Positions 28,819 through 37,796 are shown, counted from the first letter of the stretch. The stretch is 50,576 nt of DNA from Egibacteraceae bacterium (GCA_030446775.1 JAUJMQ010000020.1:1-50576), one strand, 5' to 3'. A program made the numbers and translations. Notes: generated by a model from the sequence alone, not told the origin.

Positions 28819-29613
28819 ATGCGCTTCGTGGTCGCGCGCAACCCCGACCCCGACAGCAGGTTGCCCTACCTGCTGCGGCTGCCGCTGGAGGGTGGGCTGG
28901 TGCTGAAGGCCAAGACCATGTGGCCGACCACGGCACGGGTGTTCTGCGAGCAGGTCGACCGAGCGTGGCCCGACGACGCCGAGATCGTCGACGACCTGGC
29001 GGTGCGCGCCTGCAGGCGGCGCGGCGTCGCGATCGACCTCGTGCTCGAGCGCGGACGCAACAACCGCAGCCAGTTCGTGTTCACCCACCTCAAGAGCGGC
29101 CGGCCGGCCATCTTCTGGCAGACCGCAGCGGCCGCGCGGGCAGCCCGGCCGGGCGTTCGCGTACCGACCCGACGGGCGTGGGGGCAGACCGACCTCGTCA
29201 TCGCCGCCGACACGCGCGAGCGGTACGCCTACCGCTTCGCCGGGCAGCAGGCCACCGTCGAGAAGCGGGCCCTGCGGGCCGGCGACTACGCGGTCCTCGA
29301 CGCCGCCGGCGAGCCGCTCGCCGCGGTGGAGCGCAAGTCGGTGGCCAACCTCGCCGCGGACCTGGTCGACGGGGGTCTCGCCTTCCAGCTCGCCGAGCTC
29401 GCCGAGCTGCGCTCCGCCGCGGTCGTCGTCGAGGGGCGCTACGGCGACCTGCTCGGCCTGCCGCACGTCCGCCCGGGGTTCGTCGCCGACCTGCTCGCGC
29501 GGGTCCAGGTGCGCTACCCGTCCGTGCCGATCGTGTTCACGGGGTCGCGCAAGCTCGGCGAGGAGTACACGTTCCGCTTCCTCGGCGCGGCCAGAGCCGA
29601 GCTCGGCGACTGA
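28819..29613 (+). CDS. ERCC4-domain nuclease-like protein
   Basis: 264 residues. The C-terminal half carries an XPF/ERCC4-type nuclease core: DTRER (131-135), GDYAVL (155-160), ERKS (171-174), Asp181, then a strand AVVVEGRYGDLLG. This follows the family pattern GDx(n)ERKx(n)D, so the metal-binding residues appear intact. The N-terminal 120 residues (PYLLRLPLEGGLVLKAKTMW) match no domain I can name. It is much shorter than archaeal or eukaryotic XPF and lacks helicase or helix-hairpin-helix parts. Divergent from dinB with a LexA box between them, and next to dnaE2, it probably acts in damage repair. ATG 28819 has no strong Shine-Dalgarno. Confidence 0.82.
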   Translation: MRFVVARNPDPDSRLPYLLRLPLEGGLVLKAKTMWPTTARVFCEQVDRAWPDDAEIVDDLAVRACRRRGVAIDLVLERGRNNRSQFVFTHLKSGRPAIFWQTAAAARAARPGVRVPTRRAWGQTDLVIAADTRERYAYRFAGQQATVEKRALRAGDYAVLDAAGEPLAAVERKSVANLAADLVDGGLAFQLAELAELRSAAVVVEGRYGDLLGLPHVRPGFVADLLARVQVRYPSVPIVFTGSRKLGEEYTFRFLGAARAELGD

Positions 29614-29689
29614 TTCGCGGACCACCCGGCTCGTCGGGGGCCGGTGAGCACGACAGGAGCCGCGTGCTGACTGTCGGCGCTCGAGCGGA

Positions 29690-32600
29690 TCATCCGCCGG
29701 CCGAGCCCGACGAGGAGTGCCACAGCTTGCGCGGGGGCTCGGCCTCGGACGGCGGGGCGGGCGGGCCGGCGGGGGGCCGCTGGGGTTGGTGGCGCGGGTG
29801 GCGCGGGTCGCTGGGGGGCAGCCGGTACAGGTCGGCGTCCTCGACGTTGCCGTTGCGACCGGTGGGATCGGCCCACGTGGCGCCGTTGGGACCGACCCGG
29901 GAGGGGGCGCCGACCTCGTCGGGACCCGGCACGGTCCGCGGGGGCGCGCCGTAGGGGGCGTTGCGCGGGACCCGCAGCCGCGCGGCCGGGGTCTGGACGT
30001 CCCCGGAGGAAGGCCCCGCCGGGCGTGAGCCCTCCAGCGACGCGGCCGGGGCCTGGACATCGGTCGGCCTGGCCAGACCGGGCTGGCGCAGGCCGTCCAG
30101 CGACTTGCCGTTGACCTGCCCGGCGTCGGGGCGGCCGGTCGCGTCGCGCAGCTCCGCGGCGACCTGGCGGCCGTCGGCGAAGGCCGGCTGGGTGCCGGGC
30201 GCACGGCCTCCGAACGGCGCGTCGCCCGGACCCAGCCGCAGCCCCGAGCGGCCCGGCGCCCCGGCGGTGCCGGCCGGCGCCTGGTCGGAGAAGTCGCGCG
30301 CGGCCTCGGCGACCGGACGGGCCAGCCGCCCTGGCCGCACCGCCCGGTTCTCGGCGAGCGCGTCGCCGAGCCACCCTCCCGCCACGCCCGCATGAGCCGG
30401 CGCAGGTCCCACACGACCTCGGCGTTCAGCGACACCCCCGCTTGCCGGTGCGGTGGACGGTTCCCTCGACGACGAGCAGCCAGGTGTGGAACACCGTCCA
30501 CGCGCAGCGGTCGTGCACCGACTCGAAGAACGTCGCGTCGCTGACGCCGGTCGCGTCGTCCAGCGACAGGAAGATGATCCGCTGCCCGGACTTCACCGGC
30601 GGGGTCTGCGTCGCGACCTTCACCCCCGCGACGCGCACCCGGGCACCGTTGCGGTACGACAGCAGGTCGACCGCGCGGGTGACCTCCACGAGGTCGAGCA
30701 GGTCGTCGTAGAAGCGGATCACATGGTCGGAGACGTCCATGCCGAGCACCTCGAGCTCGGCGCGCACCCGGTCGCTGGACCGGTACTCGGGCAGTCCGGG
30801 GAGATCCTCGGTGCCGAGCAGCCCCAGCTGCTCGGGCGCGGCCGGGTCCGCCACCCGGTGGCGCGACAACCCCGACCCGGCGCTCAGGCGGCGCGAGCCT
30901 GGCCACCGCTCGCTGACCTCCAGCAGCAGGTCACGTCGCGTCCGCACCGCTGCCGTGACGCTCCCCGGAGCCCGCCCGGCGGCCGCCGCGATCCCCGCAG
31001 TCCGCCCGGCAGCCGCCGCGAGCGGCGGCCCCACTCCCGCGATCTCGTCCATCGCCCCGACGTGGGCGAGCGACTCGGCGACCGGCGCCGACAGCGCCGA
31101 CCGCCGCCGCAGGTCGGCCACCGACGTGAACGGCCGCCCGGTGAGCAGGCTGTCGATCATCGTCGGTCGTCGATCGGGCCCGGCGACGTCCTGCAGCGCC
31201 AGCCGGATCCCGAACCGCCACCCGGGATCGCGCGGGTCGAACCCCTTGTCGAACCCGCTCGGCGGGACCGGAGCCCGGCGTTGGTCGTCCCACCGCCACC
31301 CCCGCGGCAGCGAGAAGGGTCGGTCACCATGGTGTGACCAACCCTTCTTCCTGTGGGGGCGGCCCCGGCTCCCACCCCGGCCTCGACCCCTCCCCCGATC
31401 CCGAGCAACGCCAGCGCCTCCTCGGCCGGCAGCCGCTCCACCCGGTAGACGCGGTCGGACCGGTTGACGTCCAGGGGCAGGACCGCCACGCCGAACTGGC
31501 GGGCGTCGTCGAGCAGCAGCCGCCGCGGGTACATCCCCGGGTCGTGGGTCAGCAGCCCCGCGACGAACTCGGGCAGGTAGTGGGCCTTCAGCCACGCCGA
31601 CCGGTACGTCGGCACCGCGAACGCCGCCGCGTGCGCCTTGCAGAACCCGAACGAGGCGAACTGGGCCAGCGCGTGCCACAGCGACTCGGCGACCTCGCCC
31701 GCGATCCCCCGCTCGGCCGCTCCGGCCAGCACCCAGCGGTGCAGCTCGTCGAGCTCGCCGGGGTCGCCCAGGCGCCGGCGGACGAGGTCGGCGGTGGTCA
31801 TGTCGCAGCCGGTCACCGCGCTGATGCAGCGCATGACCTGCTCGTGGTAGACGATCACCCCGTACGTCTCGCCCAGCGCCCGTTCCAGCAGCGGGTGGGG
31901 TAGACGACCTTGGACTGGCCCAACCGTCGCTGGAGGAACGGCCCGACCATGTCGCCCTTGACGGGCCCGGGGCGGAACAGCGAGATGTCGACGACGAGGT
32001 CGGACAGGTGCTCGGGCTGGAACTTGCCGACGAGCTCGCGCTGGCCGGGCGACTCGATCTGGAACATCCCGAGCGTGCGGGTGGAGCGGATGAGCTCGTA
32101 GGTGTCGGGGTCGTCCCAGGCGATCCGCTCGAAGTCGAGCTGCTCGTCGCGGGTGCGCGACACCTCGTCGACGCACGCCGACATGCTCGACAGCATCCGC
32201 ACCGCGAGGACGTCGAGCTTGCACAGCCCCAGCGCCTCGACGTCGTCCTTGTCGAACTGCGCCATCGCGAACCCGTTGGCGCTGCGCTCCAGCGGGACGA
32301 GGTCGCGCAGCGTCGCGTCGGCCAGCAGCACCCCCGACGGGTGCAGCGCGATGTGGCGCGGGAAGCCGTCCATCCGCTCGACGACGTCGAACAGCAGCCC
32401 CAGCTGCCCGCCGTCGAGGTTCAGCCCGCGCATCTCGGGCAGGTGGTCCATCGCGGCGCGCACGTCGCCGGCGCGGACGTGGGGAAAGGACTTCGCGACG
32501 TAGTCGACCTCGTTGGCGGGCAGCCCGATCGCCTTGCCGACCTCCCGGATCGCCATGCGCGCCTTGAACGTCTCGACCATGCACACGCACGCGACCCGGT

Positions 32601-34039
32601 CGTCGCCGTAGCGGTCGAGCAGGTCGCGGTAGATGTCCTCGCGGCGGGCGGACTCCACGTCGATGTCGATATCGGGCAGCTCGTCGCGGGAGGGGTTCAT
32701 GAACCGCTCGAACACGAGGTCGTGGGCGACCGGGTCGACGTCGGAGATCCGCAGCGCGTAGGTGACGATGCTCCCGGCCGCCGACCCGCGGCAGGCGACG
32801 AGGATGCCCTTGGAGCGGATCCGGTCGACGATCTCGGCGACGGTGAGGAAGTACGGGGCCAGGCCCAGCGTCGCGACCATCGCGAGCTCGCGCTCGAGCA
32901 GGCCGAGGTGCTCGGGCGTCACCCGCGGGTAGCGCTCGGCGACCCCGGCCTCGCAGCGGGCGCGCAGCTCGGCATCGGGCTCCCCGCCCCCACCGGCGAG
33001 GTCGGGGACCCGCAGCCGGCCCAGGCCGAGGTCGACGCGGCACCGCTCGGCGACCCAGCCGGCGTTGGCGACCGCGTCGGGACGCTCGGCGAACACCCGG
33101 GCCATCTGCGCGGGGGTCTTGAGGTAGCCCTCGGCGTTGCGCCGCGAGCTGTGGCGTGGGTCCAGCGGCACCTGCTGGCGGACGGCGTCGACGACGTCGG
33201 CGACGCGGGCGTCGCGGGGGTCGAGGTAGCGCGGCGCCTGGTTCGCGACGGCGCGCAGCCCGAGGCGGTCGGCCAGGGCGAAGCGGGCACGGGCACGCGC
33301 GTCGTCGCCCGCCGCGAGGTGGTGGGTCACCCCGACGAGCAGCGACGACGGCCCCACGAGGTCGGCCCAGCGGCGCGCCTCGGCCGCGGCGGCGTCGTGG
33401 CGGCCGGCGTCGAGCAGCCGCGCCACCGGCGAGTCGTCGCCGAGCAGCACGAACAACCCGTCCATCCGGCGTTCCAGCAGCTCCCAGCGCAGGCGGGGCG
33501 TTCCTCGATCGGACTCGAGGTGCGCGTCGGTGACGGTCCGGCACAGGTTGGCGTACCCGTGCTGGTTCCGCGCGATCAGGACGACGCGGGGGGCGTCGTC
33601 CTCCAGCCACGCGGAGCCGGTCGCGGGGCCCCTGGGGGGCTCGGCTTTCTGGGTCTTCGGGGGCCCTGGTGCCGGTCCTCCGGGGCGGGTACGGCCTTTC
33701 AGCCCACTCCGGCCCGGCACCAGGGCCCCCAACCCCACCTCCCGCGACGCTTTGTGCGGTGCGATGCCCTCGGCCGCCGCGGGTGCTTCCCCAGCCCGGG
33801 CGGGTGGGGTCTGGGGACAGGGCGAGGTCGGCGCCGAGGACGAGGCGGACACCGACGACCGCGCACGCCTGGGCGACGCGCACCGCCCCGTACAGCCCGT
33901 CGCGGTCGGCGATCCCGAGCGTGTCCATCCCCCGCTCGGCCGCGGCGACGACGAGCTCGCGAGGGCGCATCACCCCGTCGCGCAACGAATAGCAGGTGCG
34001 CGCGGCGAGATGCGCGAACGGTGGGCTGGCTGCTGGCAC
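29690..34039 (-). CDS. dnaE2: Error-prone DNA polymerase DnaE2 (five frame breaks)
   Basis: C-family polymerase for damage-induced mutagenesis, about 1450 codons including insertions. Order: PHP domain (FAHLAARTCYSLRDG, MDTLGIADRDGLYG), polymerase core (GSAAGSIVTYALRISDVDP, PDIDIDVESARREDIYRDLL with the catalytic aspartates), FGFCKAHAAAFAVPTYRSAW, OB-fold (VRVAGVKVATQTPPVKSGQR) and a long proline-rich tail ending KLWHSSSGSAGG. Frame changes lie near 33810, 31898, 31370, 30433 and 30377. GTG 34039 is preceded by GGGGAG; the ATG at 34099 lies inside the LexA box and is unlikely. Odd points: the first PHP metal motif (normally HAHS) reads HLAARTC, and two palindromic elements lie within the gene. 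Confidence 0.9.
29981..30060 (-). repeat. 20-codon direct repeat in the dnaE2 tail
   Basis: CGCGGCCGGGGTCTGGACGT at 29981-30000 recurs at 30041-30060 with two mismatches, exactly 60 bases apart. It gives two DVQ(A/T)PAA segments in the proline-rich C-terminal extension of DnaE2. The spacing keeps the frame. Confidence 0.75.
31313..31348. repeat. Palindrome inside the dnaE2 coding region
   Basis: AGAAGGGTCGGTCAC (31313-31327) and GTGACCAACCCTTCT (31334-31348) are inverted repeats with one mismatch around a six-base centre. In the frame I reconstruct, the segment encodes about KKGWSHHGDRPFSLPRGW, which is not a conserved DnaE2 block. Confidence 0.8.
33659..33730. repeat. Perfect 17-bp inverted repeat forming a palindromic insert in the DnaE2 PHP domain
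   Basis: GGGGGCCCTGGTGCCGG (33659-33675) and its exact complement (33714-33730) flank 38 bases. The palindrome sits in a stretch of roughly 60 extra codons (about 33610-33800) that separates LGADLALSPD from DDAPRVVLIARNQHGYANL, two segments normally close together in DnaE2. The insert stays open in the dnaE2 frame and encodes Gly/Pro/Arg/Lys-rich sequence. Confidence 0.8.
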
Positions 34040-34091
34040 GGCGGCTCCCCGGAGCGGTGCTCGGCGTGGGAAGGAGCCGCCGGAGTACGAG

Positions 34092-34107
34092 TAGAACATG
34101 TGTTCGG
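34092..34107. promoter_or_regulatory. LexA (SOS) box between dnaE2 and a methyltransferase gene
   Basis: TAGAACATGTGTTCGG matches the LexA core GAAC-N4-GTTC, with both outer positions partly degenerate. It lies 53 bases before the dnaE2 GTG on one side and 20-28 bases before the methyltransferase start on the other. dnaE2 is a classic LexA target in mycobacteria and relatives. Confidence 0.8.
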
Positions 34108-34135
34108 GCAGCAGGATAGCTCTACCGTGTCCCGG

Positions 34136-34870
34136 ATGGAAGACGAGAGCCTGCGCGCCGCCTGGGAGCGTCACGCCGAGCAGTGGACGGCGTGGGCTCG
34201 GACTCCCGGCCACGACGTCGGCTGGGAGGTCAACCTCCCCACGATGCTCGCCCTGCTGCCCCCGCCCGGCCGCCTCACGCTCGATCTCGGCTGCGGCGAG
34301 GGACGTCTGCTCCGCGAGCTGGCGCAGCGCGGCCACCGGGTGCTGGGCGTCGACGCGTCACCCACCCTCGCGCGGGCGGCCCACGGCCATCCGCGGTCGC
34401 AACCGGTGGCCGTCGCCGACGCCGCCGCCCTGCCGCTGCCCGACGGCGTCGCCGACCTTGTCGTCGCCCACATGTCGCTGCAGGACGTCGACGACCTCCA
34501 CGGCGCAGTGGCCGAGATCGGGCGCGTCCTCGCCCCAGGTGGCCGGCTGTGCGCCGCCGTCGTGCATCCCCTCAACAGCGCCGGCACGTTCGCGACGCGC
34601 GCCGCCGACGCCCCGTTCGTCGTCGCCGGGTCGTACCTGGAGCCGCACCGCTACGCCGACGAGGTCGCCCGTGAAGGCCTCGCCATGACCTTTCACAGCG
34701 CCCACCGTCCGCTCGAGACCTACGCGCGGGCGTGTGAGCAGGCGGGCCTGCTCCTCGAGACGCTCCGCGAGCCCGCGATCGGCGACGAGCAGGTCGCCGA
34801 GGACCCTTCGATGGCCCGCTGGCGGCGGGTCCCGCTGTTCCTGCACTGGCGGGCCGTCAAGACGGGCTGA
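34136..34870 (+). CDS. Class I SAM-dependent methyltransferase
   Basis: 244 residues of the Methyltransf_11/25 type. Motif I LTLDLGCGEGRLLRELAQRG (near residue 40), acidic loop VLGVDAS, motif II region VADAAALPLPDGVADLVVAH, and post-motif VLAPGGRLCAAVVHPL. The substrate is unknown; these enzymes usually modify small molecules or lipids rather than DNA, and no DNA-methylase motif (DPPY/PC) is present. ATG 34136 gives MEDESLRAAWERHA, the common family start. GTG 34127 in frame has AGGA at a better distance and is an alternative. A LexA box lies just upstream, shared with dnaE2. It ends two bases from the convergent vapC stop. Confidence 0.87.
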   Translation: MEDESLRAAWERHAEQWTAWARTPGHDVGWEVNLPTMLALLPPPGRLTLDLGCGEGRLLRELAQRGHRVLGVDASPTLARAAHGHPRSQPVAVADAAALPLPDGVADLVVAHMSLQDVDDLHGAVAEIGRVLAPGGRLCAAVVHPLNSAGTFATRAADAPFVVAGSYLEPHRYADEVAREGLAMTFHSAHRPLETYARACEQAGLLLETLREPAIGDEQVAEDPSMARWRRVPLFLHWRAVKTG

Positions 34871-34872
34871 CG

Positions 34873-35265
34873 TCACAGCTCCGTCGGGCCGACCACGAAG
34901 CGGAGCCGGCCGGCGCCGCGCCGCAGCCGCGCGTCGACGGTCAGCAGGCGGCACCCGAGTATCCGGGCGAGCGCCACGTACTCGGCGTCGTAGGTCTTGG
35001 CCCAGCCGAGCTCGTCGGCGACGACCCAGGCCTGCTCGTCCAGCTCGGGGGGCTCCGCCCGCTCGACGGGCATCTCGGCGATCCGCGAGCGCGCCCGAGC
35101 CGCGTCCGCGGTGGCCAGATCGCCACGCCACGCCCGCTCGTGGAGCACCGACCGGACCTCTGACCACAGCAGCGGAGGCCCGACGAGGTGCTGACCGCGC
35201 AGCGCCGCCGCGCTCCGGTTCCCGATCGCCGCTGCGATGACGACGCTCGCGTCGACCACGAGCAC
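34873..35265 (-). CDS. vapC: PIN-domain ribonuclease toxin, VapC type
   Basis: 130 residues with the PIN acidic residues in order: Asp5 in LVVDASVVIAAA, Glu in LWSEVRSVLHER, Asp in TYDAEYVALARILG and Asp in LTVDARLRR. VapC toxins cleave specific RNAs, often initiator tRNA or 23S rRNA, when freed from their antitoxin. It starts three bases after the stop of an upstream helix-turn-helix gene that is the likely antitoxin. Frame and active site look intact. Confidence 0.85.
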   Translation of the reverse strand: MLVVDASVVIAAAIGNRSAAALRGQHLVGPPLLWSEVRSVLHERAWRGDLATADAARARSRIAEMPVERAEPPELDEQAWVVADELGWAKTYDAEYVALARILGCRLLTVDARLRRGAGRLRFVVGPTEL

Positions 35266-35267
35266 GT

Positions 35268-35516
35268 TCAGCGGCCCTGACGGCTGTCACGCACCCACCG
35301 GCCCACGTCGGGCATGGGCTCGCCCCAGAAGGTCGTCTGCCACTCCGGCGGCAGCGGCAGCCGCTCATCGTCGCCACCGAGCGCGTCGAGATCGGCCTCG
35401 TCGATCACGTGCTGGGTGCCGACCTTGTGCGCGCGCAGTCGTCCCGAGCGGATCCACCGTCGGATCGTCTCCGGGTTGCGGCCGGTGCGCCGAGCCGCCT
35501 CGGGAACCGTCAGCAT
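35268..35516 (-). CDS. Excisionase/MerR-like helix-turn-helix protein, probable antitoxin to VapC
   Basis: 82 residues. The first 45 form an excisionase-type winged helix: MLTVPEAARRTGRNPETIRR followed by WIRSGRLRAHKVGTQHVIDE. The C-terminal half (PEWQTTFWGEPMPDVGRW) would be the toxin-binding part. Placement directly upstream of vapC with a three-base gap, and a GCATGC repeat around the start codon that could be an operator, support the pairing. It is not a standard AbrB- or RHH-type VapB, and a stand-alone regulator is possible. Confidence 0.75.
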   Translation of the reverse strand: MLTVPEAARRTGRNPETIRRWIRSGRLRAHKVGTQHVIDEADLDALGGDDERLPLPPEWQTTFWGEPMPDVGRWVRDSRQGR

Positions 35517-35539
35517 GTGGTTGCATGCTACACCGGCGA

Positions 35540-37609
35540 TCAGGCGACGCGGGCGGCCTCCGGCAGGACCGTCTCGACCCGGGGCAGGGCCGTGGCGGCG
35601 CGGCGCCGGCGCAGCCAGGCGGTCAGCACGCGCGCCGACGCTGGCCGGGCGTAGTGGTAGCCCTGTGCCTGGTCGCAGCCGAGGTCACGCAGGCAGGCCG
35701 CGACGCGGGCGTCCTCCACGCCCTCGGCGACCGTGGTCAGCCCGAGGTTGCGTGACAGCTCCACGATCGAGCGCACGATCACCGCGTCGCCGCCGCCCGC
35801 CGCGAGGTCGAGGACGAAGGAGCGATCGATCTTGACCCGGTCGACGGGCAGGTCGCGGAGGTTGGCCAGCGACGAGAAGCCGGTGCCGAAGTCGTCGATC
35901 GAGATGGTGACGCCGAGTGCGCGCAGGCGGACGAGGACCGCCGCGGTGCGCCCGGGGTCGGTCATGACGGTGTTCTCGGTGATCTCGATCTCGAGGCGCT
36001 CGGCCGGCACGCCGGTCTCGGCGAGCAGTCGCCGGACCGTGTCGGGGAAGCGCACGTCCCGCAGGTTGCGGGCCGACCCGTTGACCGCCACGGGGACGCG
36101 CAGCCCCATGGCGTCCCAGGCGGCGCACTGCTCGAGGGCCGCGCGCAGCACGTACTCGGTCAGCGGCTCCATGAGCTCGGTGTGCTCGGCGAGCGGCATG
36201 AACTCGCTGGGCGCCACGAGCCCGAGGCGTGGATGGTCCCAGCGCAGGAGGGCCTCGACGCCGCTCACCTCGCCGGTGAGCAGGTCGACCTTGGGCTGGT
36301 AGTGCAGGACGAGCTCGGCGCGCTCGAGGGCGCCGGCGAGCTCGCCGAGCAGGGCGATGCGGCCGTGGCCGTCACGGTCGCGCTCGTCGTGGTAGACGCT
36401 GACACCGCAGCTCGCGTTCTTCGCGGCGTACATGGCGACGTCGGCGCGCTGCAGCAGCACGTCGACGTCGGCGCCGTGGTCGGGGCACAGCGCCACGCCG
36501 AAGCTGCCGCTGACCGCGACGGGGAAGCCCTGAACGGTGCACGGGCGGCGCAGGCGATCGAGCAGCCGCGCGGCGGCGGCGCTGGCGACGTGGGCCGCCT
36601 CCGTTGCGGGCAGGCCGGTCAGCAGGAGGGCGAACTCGTCGCCGCCGAGACGGGCCGCGAGCTGCATCCCGCCTCCGGGCCGGTCGAGCCGGCGCGCCAC
36701 CTGCTGCAGCAGCAGGTCGCCCGCGTGGTGGCCGAGCTGGTCGTTGATCGTCTTGAAGCCGTCGAGGTCGAGCAGGACCACCGCGAGCGCCGTGCCGTTG
36801 CGCTCCGCCTCGGTGCGCGCGAACGCCACCTCCTCGGCGAACAGCCGGCGGTTGGGCAGGCCCGTGAGCAGATCGTGGGTGGCCTGGTGCCGCTGTGCCT
36901 CAGCCAGCGTCGCATTGCGGTACACCGCCCAGGCGGTGATGAGGAGCAGGGGCAGCAGCGCGAGGCTGCGCTGGGCCACGACGACGAAGATCGGCGCGAG
37001 CGCGAGCAGCAGACCGTCGGTGGCGAGGTTGACGGCGACCCCGCGGCGCAAGGCGAGCACGACGGGCGCCCCGGCGTGCAGCGCGAGCACCGTGCAGGTG
37101 AGCACCCCGTTGACGATGAACACGAGCCCCCCCGCCAGCGCCGCCACGAGCAGGTAGGACTCCAGCGGCACGTCGGCTCGCAGGAGCAGGCGTTCGGGCG
37201 CGAGCAGCTCGAGGGCGGCGGCGCCGGCGGCCATCGACAGCGTCACCTGGCCCGCGTTGAACGCGACGCGGGAGAGCGCCTTGCGACCCCGCAGGTCGCC
37301 CAGGGCCGACGCCGTCGCCATGGCCAGCAGCGCCCCGCCGGCCGGCGCGAGGAGCAGCAACGAGCAGGCGAACGTCCACGAGGCGGTGACCTGGGTGCCG
37401 CCGCGCGTCAGCCAGGGGATCGGGCGTAGCTCGGTGATCAGCAGCAACGACGCGAACAGCCAGAACAGCATCGGCCGTGGACCGGCAAGCTCAGCGGCCG
37501 GGATGTCGGCCAGGGCCGCGACGAGCACCGCCGCGGCCCCGACGACCACGAGGGCGACGTAGGCGGACAGGGCCCGGGCGGGCTCGACCTCACGGCTGTA
37601 CCACGACAC
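35540..37609 (-). CDS. Membrane GGDEF-EAL cyclic-di-GMP turnover protein
   Basis: 689 residues. About eight hydrophobic segments fill residues 12-230, an unclassified membrane sensor region. The linker THDLLTGLPNRRLF starts the GGDEF domain; GGDEF is intact at 322-326. The EAL domain keeps EALLR (452-456), NGSARNL, the IDDFGTGFSSL loop and VKIDRSF, so both cyclase and phosphodiesterase residues look functional. No RxxD inhibitory site precedes GGDEF. Which activity dominates cannot be read from sequence. ATG 37609 follows a promoter-like TTCACG-18-TAGAGT. Frame intact. Confidence 0.93.
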   Translation of the reverse strand: MSWYSREVEPARALSAYVALVVVGAAAVLVAALADIPAAELAGPRPMLFWLFASLLLITELRPIPWLTRGGTQVTASWTFACSLLLLAPAGGALLAMATASALGDLRGRKALSRVAFNAGQVTLSMAAGAAALELLAPERLLLRADVPLESYLLVAALAGGLVFIVNGVLTCTVLALHAGAPVVLALRRGVAVNLATDGLLLALAPIFVVVAQRSLALLPLLLITAWAVYRNATLAEAQRHQATHDLLTGLPNRRLFAEEVAFARTEAERNGTALAVVLLDLDGFKTINDQLGHHAGDLLLQQVARRLDRPGGGMQLAARLGGDEFALLLTGLPATEAAHVASAAAARLLDRLRRPCTVQGFPVAVSGSFGVALCPDHGADVDVLLQRADVAMYAAKNASCGVSVYHDERDRDGHGRIALLGELAGALERAELVLHYQPKVDLLTGEVSGVEALLRWDHPRLGLVAPSEFMPLAEHTELMEPLTEYVLRAALEQCAAWDAMGLRVPVAVNGSARNLRDVRFPDTVRRLLAETGVPAERLEIEITENTVMTDPGRTAAVLVRLRALGVTISIDDFGTGFSSLANLRDLPVDRVKIDRSFVLDLAAGGGDAVIVRSIVELSRNLGLTTVAEGVEDARVAACLRDLGCDQAQGYHYARPASARVLTAWLRRRRAATALPRVETVLPEAARVA

Positions 37610-37726
37610 GTCTACAGCCCGCGGGGTCGCTTGGGTGCGGGGGGCACGGCAGGCCTCTCGAAGGCGGCTGGTCCAGCGGCAGGATGCGAGCCCAGCCGGG
37701 AACGCACTACGGGTGATGTCAGCGAC

Positions 37727-37756
37727 ACTCTATGCGCGCCGGGTCTGCCGCGTGAA
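37727..37756 (-). promoter_or_regulatory. Promoter for the GGDEF-EAL gene
   Basis: TTCACG (37756-37751) and TAGAGT (37732-37727) on the minus strand, 18 bases apart. Transcription would start near 37720, leaving a leader of about 110 bases before ATG 37609. No further structure in that leader convinced me. Confidence 0.4.
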
Positions 37757-37796
37757 TAGCCCTTCGGGGGGTTTTGCCCGCTTCCGTCGGGGCTAT
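37756..37796 (-). terminator. Stem-loop downstream of the L,D-transpeptidase gene
   Basis: ATAGCCC (37756-37762) pairs with GGGCTAT (37790-37796). A further G/C-rich inner stem (GCGGG with CCCGC-like partners) is possible around a CAAAA stretch. It lies about 40-80 bases after the L,D-transpeptidase stop and just before the next promoter, so a terminator role is the simplest reading. No U-tract is present. Confidence 0.4.

Noticed and set aside
28776-28940. Alternative start ATG 28776 with a strong GGGAGGGG before the ERCC4 nuclease
   Set aside because: It is out of frame with the nuclease and the resulting translation has no domain. It could matter only if a base is missing between 28776 and 28819.
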